Assembly (NCBI GenBank): GCA_036506155.1
Contig: DASXSF010000045.1
Span: 1 to 43,006 of the forward strand
Length of the DNA: 43,006 nucleotides
Direction: 5' to 3'
From: DASXRA01 sp036506155
GTDB taxonomy: Bacteria; Actinomycetota; Actinomycetes; Mycobacteriales; Jatrophihabitantaceae
Part shown: positions 25,130 to 32,572 of the stretch, piece after piece
How positions within the stretch are numbered: position 1 is the stretch's first letter
Layout: each line of letters starts with the position of its first letter
Program-made: the position numbers and the translations under genes
Notes under the pieces: generated by a model
Database searches by the model: none
Told to the model about the DNA's origin: nothing
The model's input: only the letters and a program-made list of their open reading frames with translations

Positions 25130-25387
25130 ATGTGCCGCAACATCCACACACTCCGCCCTCCGTTCGTCGAGAACGTCACCGACTACGACATCGAGGCGGC
25201 CGCCCTGCAGTACGTGCGCAAGGTCGCCGGTATGCGCGCGCCGTCGGCGGCCAACGCCGAGGCGTTCCAGCAGGCGGTCGACGCGGTCGCGGCGGCGACC
25301 TCCGAATTGCTCGGCAGCCTGGTACTGCGCCCGTCCACCTCCAAGCACGCCAAGCCGTACGCCAACGCCACCGCGCACCGGCACTAG
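25130..25387 (+). CDS. DUF2277 family protein
   Basis: Small soluble protein of 85 residues beginning MCRNIHTLRPPFVENVTDYD and continuing AALQYVRKVAGMRAPSAANA. These are the hallmarks of the DUF2277 family: the MCRNI start and the QYVRK-x-G-x3-PS helix. The segment AFQQAVDAVAAATSELLGSL is helical. The family has no assigned function. Because it starts 2 nt after pdxS and ends 19 nt before pdxT, it is almost certainly cotranscribed with the PLP synthase genes. A role with PLP or in helix binding (an HTH-like fold) is speculative. Confidence 0.85.
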   Translation: MCRNIHTLRPPFVENVTDYDIEAAALQYVRKVAGMRAPSAANAEAFQQAVDAVAAATSELLGSLVLRPSTSKHAKPYANATAHRH

Positions 25388-25406
25388 CGATGAGCGGGGG
25401 CGCGGG

Positions 25407-26024
25407 ATGACCGTCTCGGTGCCTGTCACCATCGGTGTGCTCGCCCTGCAGGGCGACGTGCGCGAGCACCTCGCCGCGCTTCGTCCCTGCGGCGTGCGCG
25501 CCGTACGGGTGCGCCGGCCGGAGGAGCTCGAGGGGTTGTCGGGCCTGGTGCTGCCCGGCGGCGAGTCGACGACCATGGCGAAGCTGGCCCGCACCTTCGA
25601 GCTGATCGAGCCACTGCGCAAGCTCATCGGCGAGGGGCTGCCCGTGTACGGCTCGTGCGCCGGCATGATCTTGCTCGCCGACCGGATCGTCGACGGCGCC
25701 GTGGGCCAGGAAACCTTCGGCGGAATGGACATGACCGTGCGTCGCAACGCGTTCGGCCGCCAGGTGGACTCGTTCGAGGAGGACCTCACCATTGCCGGGA
25801 TAGACGACGGGCCGGTGCACGCGGTATTCATCCGGGCGCCGTGGGTCGAGTCCGTGGGTCCCGCGGCCACGCCACTCGCGGCCGTCACCACCGGACCCGC
25901 CGCGGGTAAGATTGTTGCGGTTCGTCAGCGACAGTTGCTGGCCACGTCGTTTCATCCGGAGCTGATGGGCGACGGACGCGTACACGCGTACTTCTGCGAC
26001 ATGGTGAGGAATTCGAGCGAGTGA
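25407..26024 (+). CDS. pdxT: Pyridoxal 5'-phosphate synthase glutaminase subunit PdxT
   Basis: Class I glutamine amidotransferase of 205 residues that hydrolyses glutamine and channels ammonia to PdxS. It shows IGVLALQGDVREHLAAL, LVLPGGESTTMAKL and the nucleophile motif YGSCAGMILLADRI (Cys about residue 85). It also has RRNAFGRQVDSFEEDL, FIRAPWVESVG and TSFHPELMGDGRVH with the His-x-Glu of the triad. The ATG at 25407 is the likely start. A boundary repeat follows within 25 nt of the stop codon. Confidence 0.97.
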   Translation: MTVSVPVTIGVLALQGDVREHLAALRPCGVRAVRVRRPEELEGLSGLVLPGGESTTMAKLARTFELIEPLRKLIGEGLPVYGSCAGMILLADRIVDGAVGQETFGGMDMTVRRNAFGRQVDSFEEDLTIAGIDDGPVHAVFIRAPWVESVGPAATPLAAVTTGPAAGKIVAVRQRQLLATSFHPELMGDGRVHAYFCDMVRNSSE

Positions 26025-26044
26025 GCATCGCCGGCCCGCGGGCC

Positions 26045-26084
26045 GATGAGCGGAGCGAGCGGGCGATGAGCGCTTGCGCGAAGA
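26045..26084 (+). repeat. Gene-boundary repeat, copy with both modules
   Basis: Between pdxT and yebC the two modules seen after trpE reappear: GAGCGGAGCGAGCGG (26048-26062) and GATGAGCGCTTGCGCGAAGA (26065-26084). Both are identical to their copies at 1345 and 1266, in the opposite order. GAGGGA just downstream (26086-26091) is the yebC Shine-Dalgarno. Confidence 0.75.
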
Positions 26085-26096
26085 ACGAGGGATGAC

Positions 26097-26849
26097 ATGA
26101 GCGGCCACTCGAAATGGGCCACGACGAAGCACAAGAAGGCCGTGGTAGACGCCAAGCGGGGCAAGCTCTTCGCGAAGCTGATCAAGAACATCGAGGTGGC
26201 GGCGCGTACCGGCGGCGGTGATCCGGACGGCAACCCGACGCTGTACGACGCCATTCAGAAGGCTCGCAAGAACTCGGTTCCCCTCGACAACATCGACCGC
26301 GCGGTGAAGCGGGGCTCCGGCGCCGAGGCCGGCGGCTCCGAATGGCAGACGATCATGTACGAGGGCTACGGGCCGAACGGCGTCGCAATCCTCATCGAGT
26401 GCCTCACCGACAACCGCAACCGGGCGGCCAGCGAGGTGCGTACGGCGATGAGCCGCAACGGTGGCTCCATGGCCGACCCAGGCTCGGTGTCGTACCTGTT
26501 CACCCGCAAGGGCGTCGTGATCGTGCCCAAGGCCGGCGGCGTCACGGAGGACGACGTGCTGGCCGCGGTGCTCGACGCCGGTGCCGAGGAGGTCAACGAC
26601 CTGGACGAGGCATTCGAGGTGGTCAGCGAGGCCGGCGACCTGGTCCCGGTGCGTACCGCGCTCCAGAATGCCGGCATCGACTACGAGTCGGCCGAGGCAT
26701 CGTTCGTGCCGAGCGTGCAGGTGCCGCTCGACGAGGAGGGCGCCCGCAAGGTGTTCCGGCTCATTGACGCGCTCGAAGACTGCGACGACGTCCAGAACGT
26801 GTACGCCAACTTCGACGTGAGCGACGAGGTGATGGCGGCCGTCGGCTAG
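26097..26849 (+). CDS. yebC: YebC/PmpR family regulatory/translation protein
   Basis: A 250-residue protein of the YebC/TACO1 family. It starts MSGHSKWATTKHKKAVVDAK and continues IEVAARTGGGDPDGNPTLYD, NSVPLDNIDRAVKRGSG, EGYGPNGVAILIECLTDNRN and FTRKGVVIVPK. The three-domain architecture and length are normal. YebC members have been described as DNA-binding regulators and more recently as factors that help ribosomes at proline stretches; which applies here is not shown. In many bacteria yebC precedes ruvC directly. Here a convergent protease gene lies between them, and the two stop codons overlap in the single tetramer CTAG (26846-26849). Confidence 0.96.
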   Translation: MSGHSKWATTKHKKAVVDAKRGKLFAKLIKNIEVAARTGGGDPDGNPTLYDAIQKARKNSVPLDNIDRAVKRGSGAEAGGSEWQTIMYEGYGPNGVAILIECLTDNRNRAASEVRTAMSRNGGSMADPGSVSYLFTRKGVVIVPKAGGVTEDDVLAAVLDAGAEEVNDLDEAFEVVSEAGDLVPVRTALQNAGIDYESAEASFVPSVQVPLDEEGARKVFRLIDALEDCDDVQNVYANFDVSDEVMAAVG

Positions 26850-27646
26850 AAGCCGACTGAAGTCTGGCGCCAGAAGCGGAACAGGTTGTAGCCCACCGCC
26901 CACCATCCCGTGGGTGCACCGCTCGCGTCATATATCCGCTCCACCAGGTTGAAGAACCACACGTTGAGCTGGTGGATTTGCAGCAGCACGTACACCCCGA
27001 GCATGCCCCACGGCTTGACCGGCTCGAAACCGCGTGCCGTCTGCCGGTCCAGGTACGGTTCGATGATCGCGTAGCCGTCCAACCCGGGGATGGGCAGCAG
27101 GTTCAGGATCGTGGCGCTGATCTGAAGGAATCCCAGGAAGGCGACCCCGGACCAGAAGTGGTAGTGCTGCCCGTCGCCGTGCCCCCGCGCGAGCAGTAGC
27201 AGGATCGACGCGAACACGGCGTTCGACACCGGGCCGGCCGCCGCTGCCGCGCTCTGCATCGCCCGGTTGCGGAAGGCATGTGGGTGCAGATACACCGCGC
27301 CACCCGGCAGCCCGATGCCGCCCTGCGCGATGAATATCACGGGCAGCACGATCGAGAGGAACGGGTGGGCGTACTTGAGCGGGTTCAGCGTCAGGTATCC
27401 GGCTGCCTCGACGCTGCGGTCACCGGCCCGGAAGGCGATGTACGCATGCCCGAACTCGTGCAGGCACAGTGACACCACCCAGCCGCCCACCACGAAGCAG
27501 AACACACCGAAGCGCGCCGCGGAGCGTGAGTCGTCGAAACTCAGCCAGCCGCCGAATGCGGTGAGCGCGACGAATGCCAGGAAGATCGGGCTGACTCGCA
27601 TACGCGGCCGGAACCCACGGCGGAACGCGGTCCCGTTATTCCACAC
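26846..27646 (-). CDS. Site-2 protease family (M50) membrane metalloprotease
   Basis: Intramembrane zinc protease of 266 residues. HEFGH in SLCLHEFGHAYIAFRAGD is the HExxH zinc site inside a membrane segment, and NLLPIPGLDGYAI carries the second conserved motif with the third ligand Asp. Five to six membrane segments are visible. There is no PDZ or CBS domain, which places it with the small S2P homologues rather than RseP or Rip3. The GTG at 27646 is chosen because a TACGCT box lies 7 nt upstream on the minus strand. The substrate is unknown. It points toward yebC and away from ruvC, interrupting the usual yebC-ruvC order. Confidence 0.9.
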   Translation of the reverse strand: MWNNGTAFRRGFRPRMRVSPIFLAFVALTAFGGWLSFDDSRSAARFGVFCFVVGGWVVSLCLHEFGHAYIAFRAGDRSVEAAGYLTLNPLKYAHPFLSIVLPVIFIAQGGIGLPGGAVYLHPHAFRNRAMQSAAAAAGPVSNAVFASILLLLARGHGDGQHYHFWSGVAFLGFLQISATILNLLPIPGLDGYAIIEPYLDRQTARGFEPVKPWGMLGVYVLLQIHQLNVWFFNLVERIYDASGAPTGWWAVGYNLFRFWRQTSVGF

Positions 27647-27653
27647 CCCGCGA

Positions 27654-27659
27654 AGCGTA
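27654..27659 (-). promoter_or_regulatory. Candidate leaderless -10 box for the site-2 protease
   Basis: On the minus strand TACGCT fits TANNNT and ends 7 nt before the GTG at 27646. The frame is open for 60 more codons upstream, but those would lie before the transcript start. Confidence 0.5.
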
Positions 27660-27705
27660 CTGAGCGTTCGCGGTGTGTCTGCGCCGCCGTTCGCGCCATG
27701 GCACC

Positions 27706-27711
27706 TAGGCT
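27706..27711 (+). promoter_or_regulatory. -10 box for the ruvCAB operon
   Basis: TAGGCT fits TANNNT, 33 nt before the ruvC GTG at 27745, giving a short leader that contains the AGGGGA Shine-Dalgarno (27734-27739). Confidence 0.45.
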
Positions 27712-27744
27712 GTCGAACGTCCGTTCGGCGTGAAGGGGAATCGC

Positions 27745-28257
27745 GTGCGAGTGCTGGGAGTCGATCCGGGCATGACGCGCTGCGGCATCGGTGTCGTCGA
27801 CGGTGCGTCCGGCCGGCAGCTCGCACTGGTGGACGTGCAGGTCGTGCGCACTCCGTCCGGCCTCGACGTCGGAGAGCGACTGGTGGCGGTCGCGGAGGCG
27901 CTCGGTGCCGCGATCGCGGGGTTCACGCCGGACGTCGTCGCCGTCGAGCGGGTGTTCAGCCAGCACAACGTGCGCACCGTCATGGGCACGGCCCAGGTAT
28001 CCGGGCTCGCCATCGTGGCGGCCGCCAGGGCCGGCGTACCGGTCGCGCTGCACACCCCGAGCGAAGTCAAGGCTGCAGTGACGGGCTCCGGCGCGGCCGG
28101 CAAGGCGCAGGTCGGCGCCATGGTCGGCCGGCTGCTCAACTTGCCTGAGACGCCGCGGCCCGCCGACGCCGCCGACGCGCTGGCGCTCGCGATCTGCCAG
28201 CTGTGGCGGGGGGCGGCGCAGGCCCGACTCGCCGCCGCGGCGAGGATGGCGCGATGA
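27745..28257 (+). CDS. ruvC: Holliday junction resolvase RuvC
   Basis: Endonuclease that cuts Holliday junctions symmetrically after RuvAB branch migration. The 170 residues begin VRVLGVDPGMTRCGIGVVD with the first catalytic Asp (D7). E68 lies in VVAVERVF, and the two last acids are in PRPADAADALALAICQ, all at the family positions. The GTG at 27745 has AGGGGA upstream; GTG at 27730 would add five residues before the conserved start. The TGA stop lies in a CGATGAGCG sequence like the boundary repeat. ruvA starts 16 nt later. Confidence 0.96.
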   Translation: MRVLGVDPGMTRCGIGVVDGASGRQLALVDVQVVRTPSGLDVGERLVAVAEALGAAIAGFTPDVVAVERVFSQHNVRTVMGTAQVSGLAIVAAARAGVPVALHTPSEVKAAVTGSGAAGKAQVGAMVGRLLNLPETPRPADAADALALAICQLWRGAAQARLAAAARMAR

Positions 28258-28273
28258 GCGAGCAGGGGGCACG

Positions 28274-28873
28274 GTGATTGCGAGCGTGCGCGGGCTGGTC
28301 GCTGCGGTCGGCCCGGACGGCGCGGTGGTCGACGTGGGCGGTGTGGGCCTCGCCGTGTCGTGCTCGCCGGGCACGCTGGCCCGGCTGCGCGTCGGCGAGC
28401 AGGCACGGCTGGCGACCAGCCTCGTCGTCCGCGAGGACTCGCTCACGCTGTTCGGGTTCGCCGACGACGACGAGCGCTCGCTGTTCGAACTGCTGCAGAC
28501 AGCCAACGGGGTCGGCCCCAAGCTGGCGCAGACCATCCTGGCGGTGCACCCGCCGCGTGAGGTCCGCCGGGCCATCGCCACTGACGACATCGCCGCGCTG
28601 ACCCGGGTGCCCGGGATCGGGCGCAAGGGCGCCGAGCGCATCATCCTCGAGTTGCGCGACCGGATCGGCGCCGTCGAGACCGCAGCCGTCAACCTGGGCG
28701 TCGCACCGGTCGCGCCGTGGCGCGAGCAGTTGCGCCACGCCCTCGCCGGGCTCGGCTTCACCGGCAAGGAAGCCGCGGACGCGATCGATGTCGTGGCCGC
28801 CGACGCCGGCGAGTCGCCGGACGTGTCGGCTCTGCTGCGGCAAAGCATCCAATTGCTGGGACGAACGCGATGA
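28274..28873 (+). CDS. ruvA: Holliday junction DNA helicase subunit RuvA
   Basis: Tetrameric junction-binding protein that loads the RuvB motors. The 199 residues start IASVRGLVAAVGPDGAVVDV (OB fold). They continue with LFELLQTANGVGPKLAQTIL and LTRVPGIGRKGAERIILEL, the two helix-hairpin-helix motifs, and end with the C-terminal RuvB-binding domain (LAGLGFTGKEAADAI). The GTG start is preceded by a weak GGGGG stretch. The stop overlaps the ruvB ATG by 4 bp. Confidence 0.96.
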   Translation: MIASVRGLVAAVGPDGAVVDVGGVGLAVSCSPGTLARLRVGEQARLATSLVVREDSLTLFGFADDDERSLFELLQTANGVGPKLAQTILAVHPPREVRRAIATDDIAALTRVPGIGRKGAERIILELRDRIGAVETAAVNLGVAPVAPWREQLRHALAGLGFTGKEAADAIDVVAADAGESPDVSALLRQSIQLLGRTR

Positions 28874-29901
28874 GTGAGCCAGACCTGGTTTCGCCCCTGG
28901 CGGTTGTCGGGGAGCGCGAGATCGAGGCGAGCCTGCGACCTAAGCGGCTCGCCGAGTTTCCGGGTCAGCCGAAGGTGCGCGAGCAGCTCGAGCTCGTCCT
29001 TGCCAGCGCCCTGCGCCGTGGGCATCCTCCCGATCACATCCTGCTCTCCGGGCCACCCGGACTGGGCAAGACGAGCCTGGCCATGATCATCGCCACCGAG
29101 CTGAACACGTCGATCCGGGTCACCAGCGGGCCGGCCATCGAGCGGGCCGGGGACCTGGCGGCGCTGCTTACCAGTCTCGGTCCGGGCGAGGTGCTGTTCA
29201 TCGACGAGATCCATCGGGTGGCCCGGCCCGCCGAGGAACTGCTCTACATGGCGATGGAGGACTTCCGGGTCGACGTCGTGGTCGGCAAGGGCCCCGGCGC
29301 GACGGCGATCCCGCTCGACCTCGCGGCGTTCACGCTGGTGGGGGCCACCACCCGCGCGGGACTGCTCAGCGGCCCGCTGCGCGACCGCTTCGGCTTCACC
29401 GGGCATCTCGACTTCTACGACATCGCCGACCTGGAGACGATCCTGTTCCGCTCAGCGGCTCTGCTGGGCGTCGACCTGCGCGCCGACGGCGCCACCGAGA
29501 TCGCCGGCCGCTCCCGGGGCACGCCGCGCATCGCCAACCGCCTGTTGCGCCGGGTGCGCGATTTCGCCGAGGTGCGTGCCGACGGAGTCGTCTCCGAGCC
29601 CGCCGCGCGGGAGGCCCTTGCCGTCTACGACGTGGACGAACTGGGACTCGACCGGCTCGACCGGGCGGTCCTCGATGCCTTGGTGCGGCGTTTCGCCGGC
29701 GGGCCGGTCGGCGTCGGCAATCTCGCCGTGGCCGTCGGTGAGGAGGTGGAGACCGTCGCGGAGGTCGCCGAGCCGTACCTCGTCCGCGCCGGGCTGCTCG
29801 CCCGCACCCCGCGTGGGCGGGTCGCCACGCCCGCGGCCTGGGCGCACCTCGGCCTCGTCCGGCCCCGCGGCGACGGCACCGCCACGCTGTTCGACCGGTA
29901 A
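28870..29901 (+). CDS. ruvB: Holliday junction DNA helicase RuvB
   Basis: AAA+ ring ATPase that drives branch migration on RuvA-bound junctions. The 343 residues contain LRPKRLAEFPGQPKVREQLE, Walker A GPPGLGKTS, Walker B LFIDEIHR and sensor 1 GATTRAGLLSGPLRDRFG. The C-terminal winged-helix DNA-binding domain follows (ALDVDELGLDRLD-like segment and ARTPRGRVATPAAWAHLG). The ATG at 28870 overlaps the ruvA stop (ATGA). It closes the ruvCAB unit; yajC follows after 91 nt with its own promoter. Confidence 0.97.
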   Translation: MSEPDLVSPLAVVGEREIEASLRPKRLAEFPGQPKVREQLELVLASALRRGHPPDHILLSGPPGLGKTSLAMIIATELNTSIRVTSGPAIERAGDLAALLTSLGPGEVLFIDEIHRVARPAEELLYMAMEDFRVDVVVGKGPGATAIPLDLAAFTLVGATTRAGLLSGPLRDRFGFTGHLDFYDIADLETILFRSAALLGVDLRADGATEIAGRSRGTPRIANRLLRRVRDFAEVRADGVVSEPAAREALAVYDVDELGLDRLDRAVLDALVRRFAGGPVGVGNLAVAVGEEVETVAEVAEPYLVRAGLLARTPRGRVATPAAWAHLGLVRPRGDGTATLFDR

Positions 29902-29950
29902 GCTACGCGGGCACCTGGGCGGCTGTGCAGTCGTTGAGTAACGAAGCGCC

Positions 29951-29956
29951 TACACT
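29951..29956 (+). promoter_or_regulatory. -10 box for yajC
   Basis: TACACT fits TANNNT and lies 37 nt before the yajC GTG. GAGG at 29980-29983 can serve as Shine-Dalgarno. No clear -35 is visible. Confidence 0.45.
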
Positions 29957-29992
29957 CGCGGGCGTCGCTAACCACACCCGAGGTATCCAACC

Positions 29993-30325
29993 GTGAAAAG
30001 TGCACTGCCCCTTATCGTGCTCGCCCTGCTGCTGTTGGCGATGCTGGTGTTCACCCGGCGCAACCGCGAACGCGCTGCTGCACAGCAGGCCAAAGTCCGC
30101 GAACGGATCACATTCGGCTCCCAGGTCATGACTACGTCGGGGCTGTACGGGACGGTAACCAGCGTGAACGGTGACGACACGGTGCAGATGTCGATTGCCC
30201 CGGGGGTCGAAGTGAAATGGGCGATCGCCGCCCTGCGGGACGTCGACTCGCTCCCCAACCAGTACCGCGAATCGATCGCCCCTGAGGACGAGAAGGCCGA
30301 CGACCCGCCGGACGACTCGCGATGA
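29993..30325 (+). CDS. yajC: Preprotein translocase subunit YajC
   Basis: Small accessory subunit of the SecDF-YajC complex. The 110 residues have one N-terminal membrane helix (LPLIVLALLLLAMLVFTRRN, residues 5-24) and a cytosolic YajC domain with VRERITFGSQVMTTSGLYGT and VEVKWAIAALRDVD. The acidic tail ends DDPPDDSR. Its stop lies in a boundary repeat. secD follows after 162 nt with a separate candidate promoter. Confidence 0.93.
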   Translation: MKSALPLIVLALLLLAMLVFTRRNRERAAAQQAKVRERITFGSQVMTTSGLYGTVTSVNGDDTVQMSIAPGVEVKWAIAALRDVDSLPNQYRESIAPEDEKADDPPDDSR

Positions 30326-30340
30326 GCTCTCGCGCGAGCC
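30320..30340 (+). repeat. Gene-boundary repeat, diverged copy
   Basis: GATGAGCTCTCGCGCGAGCC (from 30321) aligns with the 1266 copy at 15 of 20 positions and supplies the TGA stop of yajC. In this copy GCTCTCGCGCGAGC can fold back on itself. The rest of the 162-nt yajC-secD gap holds only the TACTGT box at 30412 and the secD Shine-Dalgarno. Confidence 0.5.
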
Positions 30341-30411
30341 TCACCCGGAAAGCTACCGTCGCAGTGAGCCCATTCCGGCTGCTTCGTCAGCGCTCATCAT
30401 GACGTCGGTCA

Positions 30412-30417
30412 TACTGT
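30412..30417 (+). promoter_or_regulatory. Candidate -10 box for secD
   Basis: TACTGT fits TANNNT. A start near 30424 would give a 64-nt leader containing AGGAG (30473-30477). If this box is used, the GTG at 30416 lies before the transcript start and cannot be the secD start. Confidence 0.4.
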
Positions 30418-30487
30418 GCCGGGTCCCCGGCGGACGTCCCGCCCGCCGAGCGGACTCAATACGAACATCTCGAGGAGACCCACCCCC

Positions 30488-32572
30488 GTGCCACCACCTG
30501 CCGGAACGCTGCGCGTCGGGCGCTACTTCCTAGCGCTGATCGCCACCCTCGCCGTGCTCTACGGCCTGGTCTTCATGCCTGGCGAACGGCATACGCCGAA
30601 GCTCGGCCTCGACCTCGTCGGCGGCAAGCAGGTCGTCTTCGAGGCGAAGACAGAGAACGGCCAGTCGCCGTCGAAGTCCGCGATGAGCCAGGCCCGCCAG
30701 ATCATGGAGGACCGTGTCAACGGCTCCGGTGTGGCCAACGCCGAGGTGGTCATCCAGGGTGGCAATCAGATCGCCGTCTCGATCCCCGGCAAGAACAGCG
30801 CCGACATCGCCAAACTCGGTCAGGCCGCACAGCTGAACTTCCGGCCGATCGTGATGCCGCCGGTGCCGGTGACGTCCTCCACCACGTCCGGCGGTTCGTC
30901 AGGCTCGCCGACGAGCACCCCGACCTCGACGCCTACCACCTCACCCACGGCGACCCAGACGCCGACGACGCCCGGCCAGTCGCCGCACGCGGCCCGCGAG
31001 CGTCCGCTCAACGCGCCGTCGCCGAGCACCACGGCCACGAAACCGAAGACCACCGCGGCGACAGCCCATGCGACCCCGACGCCGACGCCCAGTCCGACCA
31101 GCAGCGCCACGACGGCGAAGACCGCCACCCCGTTCAAGGGCCTGTCCTTCCCGGTGCCGACGAGCGAGGCCGAGTACAACAAGCTCTCGTCGACCCAGCA
31201 GCAGGAATTGCAGAGCCGCCTCGCCACCTTGGACTGCACCGCCGACCAGCCGGACGGCGTCGCACAGCGCAACCAGCCGTTGGTCGCCTGCGACAGCAAG
31301 CAGCCGGGCAAGGCGACGCTGGCCTTCCTGCTCGGCCCGGTGATCGTCCCGGGTACGGAGATCTCCAGCGCAACCGCGAACCCGCCCGACTTCACCGGTA
31401 ACGGCGGATCTGCCGAGTGGACGGTGTCGCTAAGCCTCAAGAGCAGTGGCTCGAGTGCGTGGGCGAAGTACACCGGCGCACACAACACCAGTGGGCAGAC
31501 CGTCAGCAGTTCGATCACCTCGTGCGGAACCAGCACCACACCGTGCGCGAACTATGTCGCGTTCGTCCTGGACGGCGTGGTGATCTCGTCCCCGTACAAC
31601 CGGGACGCCATCAACGGGCAGGCCACCCAAATCTCCGGTGGGTTCACCGAGTCGTCGGCGACCCTGCTCGCCCGCCAGCTCAAGTACGGCGCGCTGCCGC
31701 TGAGCTTCAAGCCGCTGACCAACGCGGACGTGTCGGCGACCCTGGGTACCGCCCAGCTGAAGGCCGGTCTGCTGGCCGGTGGGATCGGCCTCATCCTGGT
31801 GGTCCTCTACTCGCTGCTGTACTACCGGGCGCTGGGCCTCGTGACGATCGCCTCTTTGCTGGTGTCCGGGACTCTGATCTACGCCTGCCTGGTGATCCTC
31901 GGCAGGGAGATCGGGTTCACCCTCACCCTCGCGGGCATCGCCGGCTTCATCGTCGCCATCGGTATCACCGCAGACTCCTTCGTCGTCTTCTTCGAACGGA
32001 TCAAGGACGAGGTGCACGAGGGCAGATCTATGCGCGTGGCCGTGCCGCGCGCGTGGGTGCGGGCGCGGCGCACCATCCTGTCCGCCGACACGGTGTCATT
32101 CCTCGCCGCCGCGGTGCTGTACTACTTCGCCGCGGGCGACGTGAAGGGCTTCGCGTTCACCCTCGGTCTGTCGACGATCCTCGACCTGGTCGTGGTGTTC
32201 CTGTTCACGCACCCGATGGTGTCGCTGCTGTCGCGCAGCGCCGCCTTCGGATCGTCGCGGTTCACCGGCCTCAACGCGCTGCGCACGGAGGCTGTGGTGA
32301 CTGAAGCGGAGGCCGAGGTTGCGCGGCCCGCGCGGCCGGCCCGGCGAGCCAAGCCCGCGGCGCCCGCCTCCGAGCCGGAGCCAGAGCCCGCCGCGGTGGC
32401 GGTGCTCGACGAGGAGGACGAGGAAGCGGAACCCGAGCCCGAGCCGACCCCGGCGGCCGCGCCAGAACGTCCGCGTACGCCACCGAAGGCGGGCACTGCG
32501 GCTGAGCGGGCCGCGGCCCGGCGAGCCAGGATGCGCGCCGAGGCCGGCGACAGCCAGAAGGGCAAGCGCTGA
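30488..32572 (+). CDS. secD: Protein translocase subunit SecD
   Basis: Membrane subunit that uses the proton gradient to complete Sec export, partnered with SecF. The 694 residues comprise a first membrane helix (YFLALIATLAVLYGLVF) and the periplasmic domain beginning GLDLVGGKQVVFEAK. A long Thr/Pro/Ser/Ala-rich insert follows (about residues 120-215), then the P1-head region, and five helices from LLAGGIGLILVVLYSLLYYR onward. GIAGFIVAIGITADSFVVFF-ERIKDEV is the conserved motif. The 85-residue tail is acidic then basic, Glu-Pro rich. The GTG at 30488 has AGGAG 11 nt upstream; GTG at 30416 would add 24 residues. The insert and tail are typical of actinobacterial SecD but long. Coupled to secF by TGATG. 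Confidence 0.95.
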   Translation: MPPPAGTLRVGRYFLALIATLAVLYGLVFMPGERHTPKLGLDLVGGKQVVFEAKTENGQSPSKSAMSQARQIMEDRVNGSGVANAEVVIQGGNQIAVSIPGKNSADIAKLGQAAQLNFRPIVMPPVPVTSSTTSGGSSGSPTSTPTSTPTTSPTATQTPTTPGQSPHAARERPLNAPSPSTTATKPKTTAATAHATPTPTPSPTSSATTAKTATPFKGLSFPVPTSEAEYNKLSSTQQQELQSRLATLDCTADQPDGVAQRNQPLVACDSKQPGKATLAFLLGPVIVPGTEISSATANPPDFTGNGGSAEWTVSLSLKSSGSSAWAKYTGAHNTSGQTVSSSITSCGTSTTPCANYVAFVLDGVVISSPYNRDAINGQATQISGGFTESSATLLARQLKYGALPLSFKPLTNADVSATLGTAQLKAGLLAGGIGLILVVLYSLLYYRALGLVTIASLLVSGTLIYACLVILGREIGFTLTLAGIAGFIVAIGITADSFVVFFERIKDEVHEGRSMRVAVPRAWVRARRTILSADTVSFLAAAVLYYFAAGDVKGFAFTLGLSTILDLVVVFLFTHPMVSLLSRSAAFGSSRFTGLNALRTEAVVTEAEAEVARPARPARRAKPAAPASEPEPEPAAVAVLDEEDEEAEPEPEPTPAAAPERPRTPPKAGTAAERAAARRARMRAEAGDSQKGKR

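Noticed and set aside
25176..26906. 576-codon minus-strand frame over DUF2277, pdxT and yebC
   Set aside because: Three verified genes lie on the other strand. Its His/Arg-rich sequence has no domain.
27541..29406. 621-codon open frame on the minus strand across ruvC, ruvA and ruvB
   Set aside because: The plus strand carries three complete, motif-verified ruv genes. The antisense frame is a high-GC shadow with Arg/Ala/His-rich sequence and no domain.
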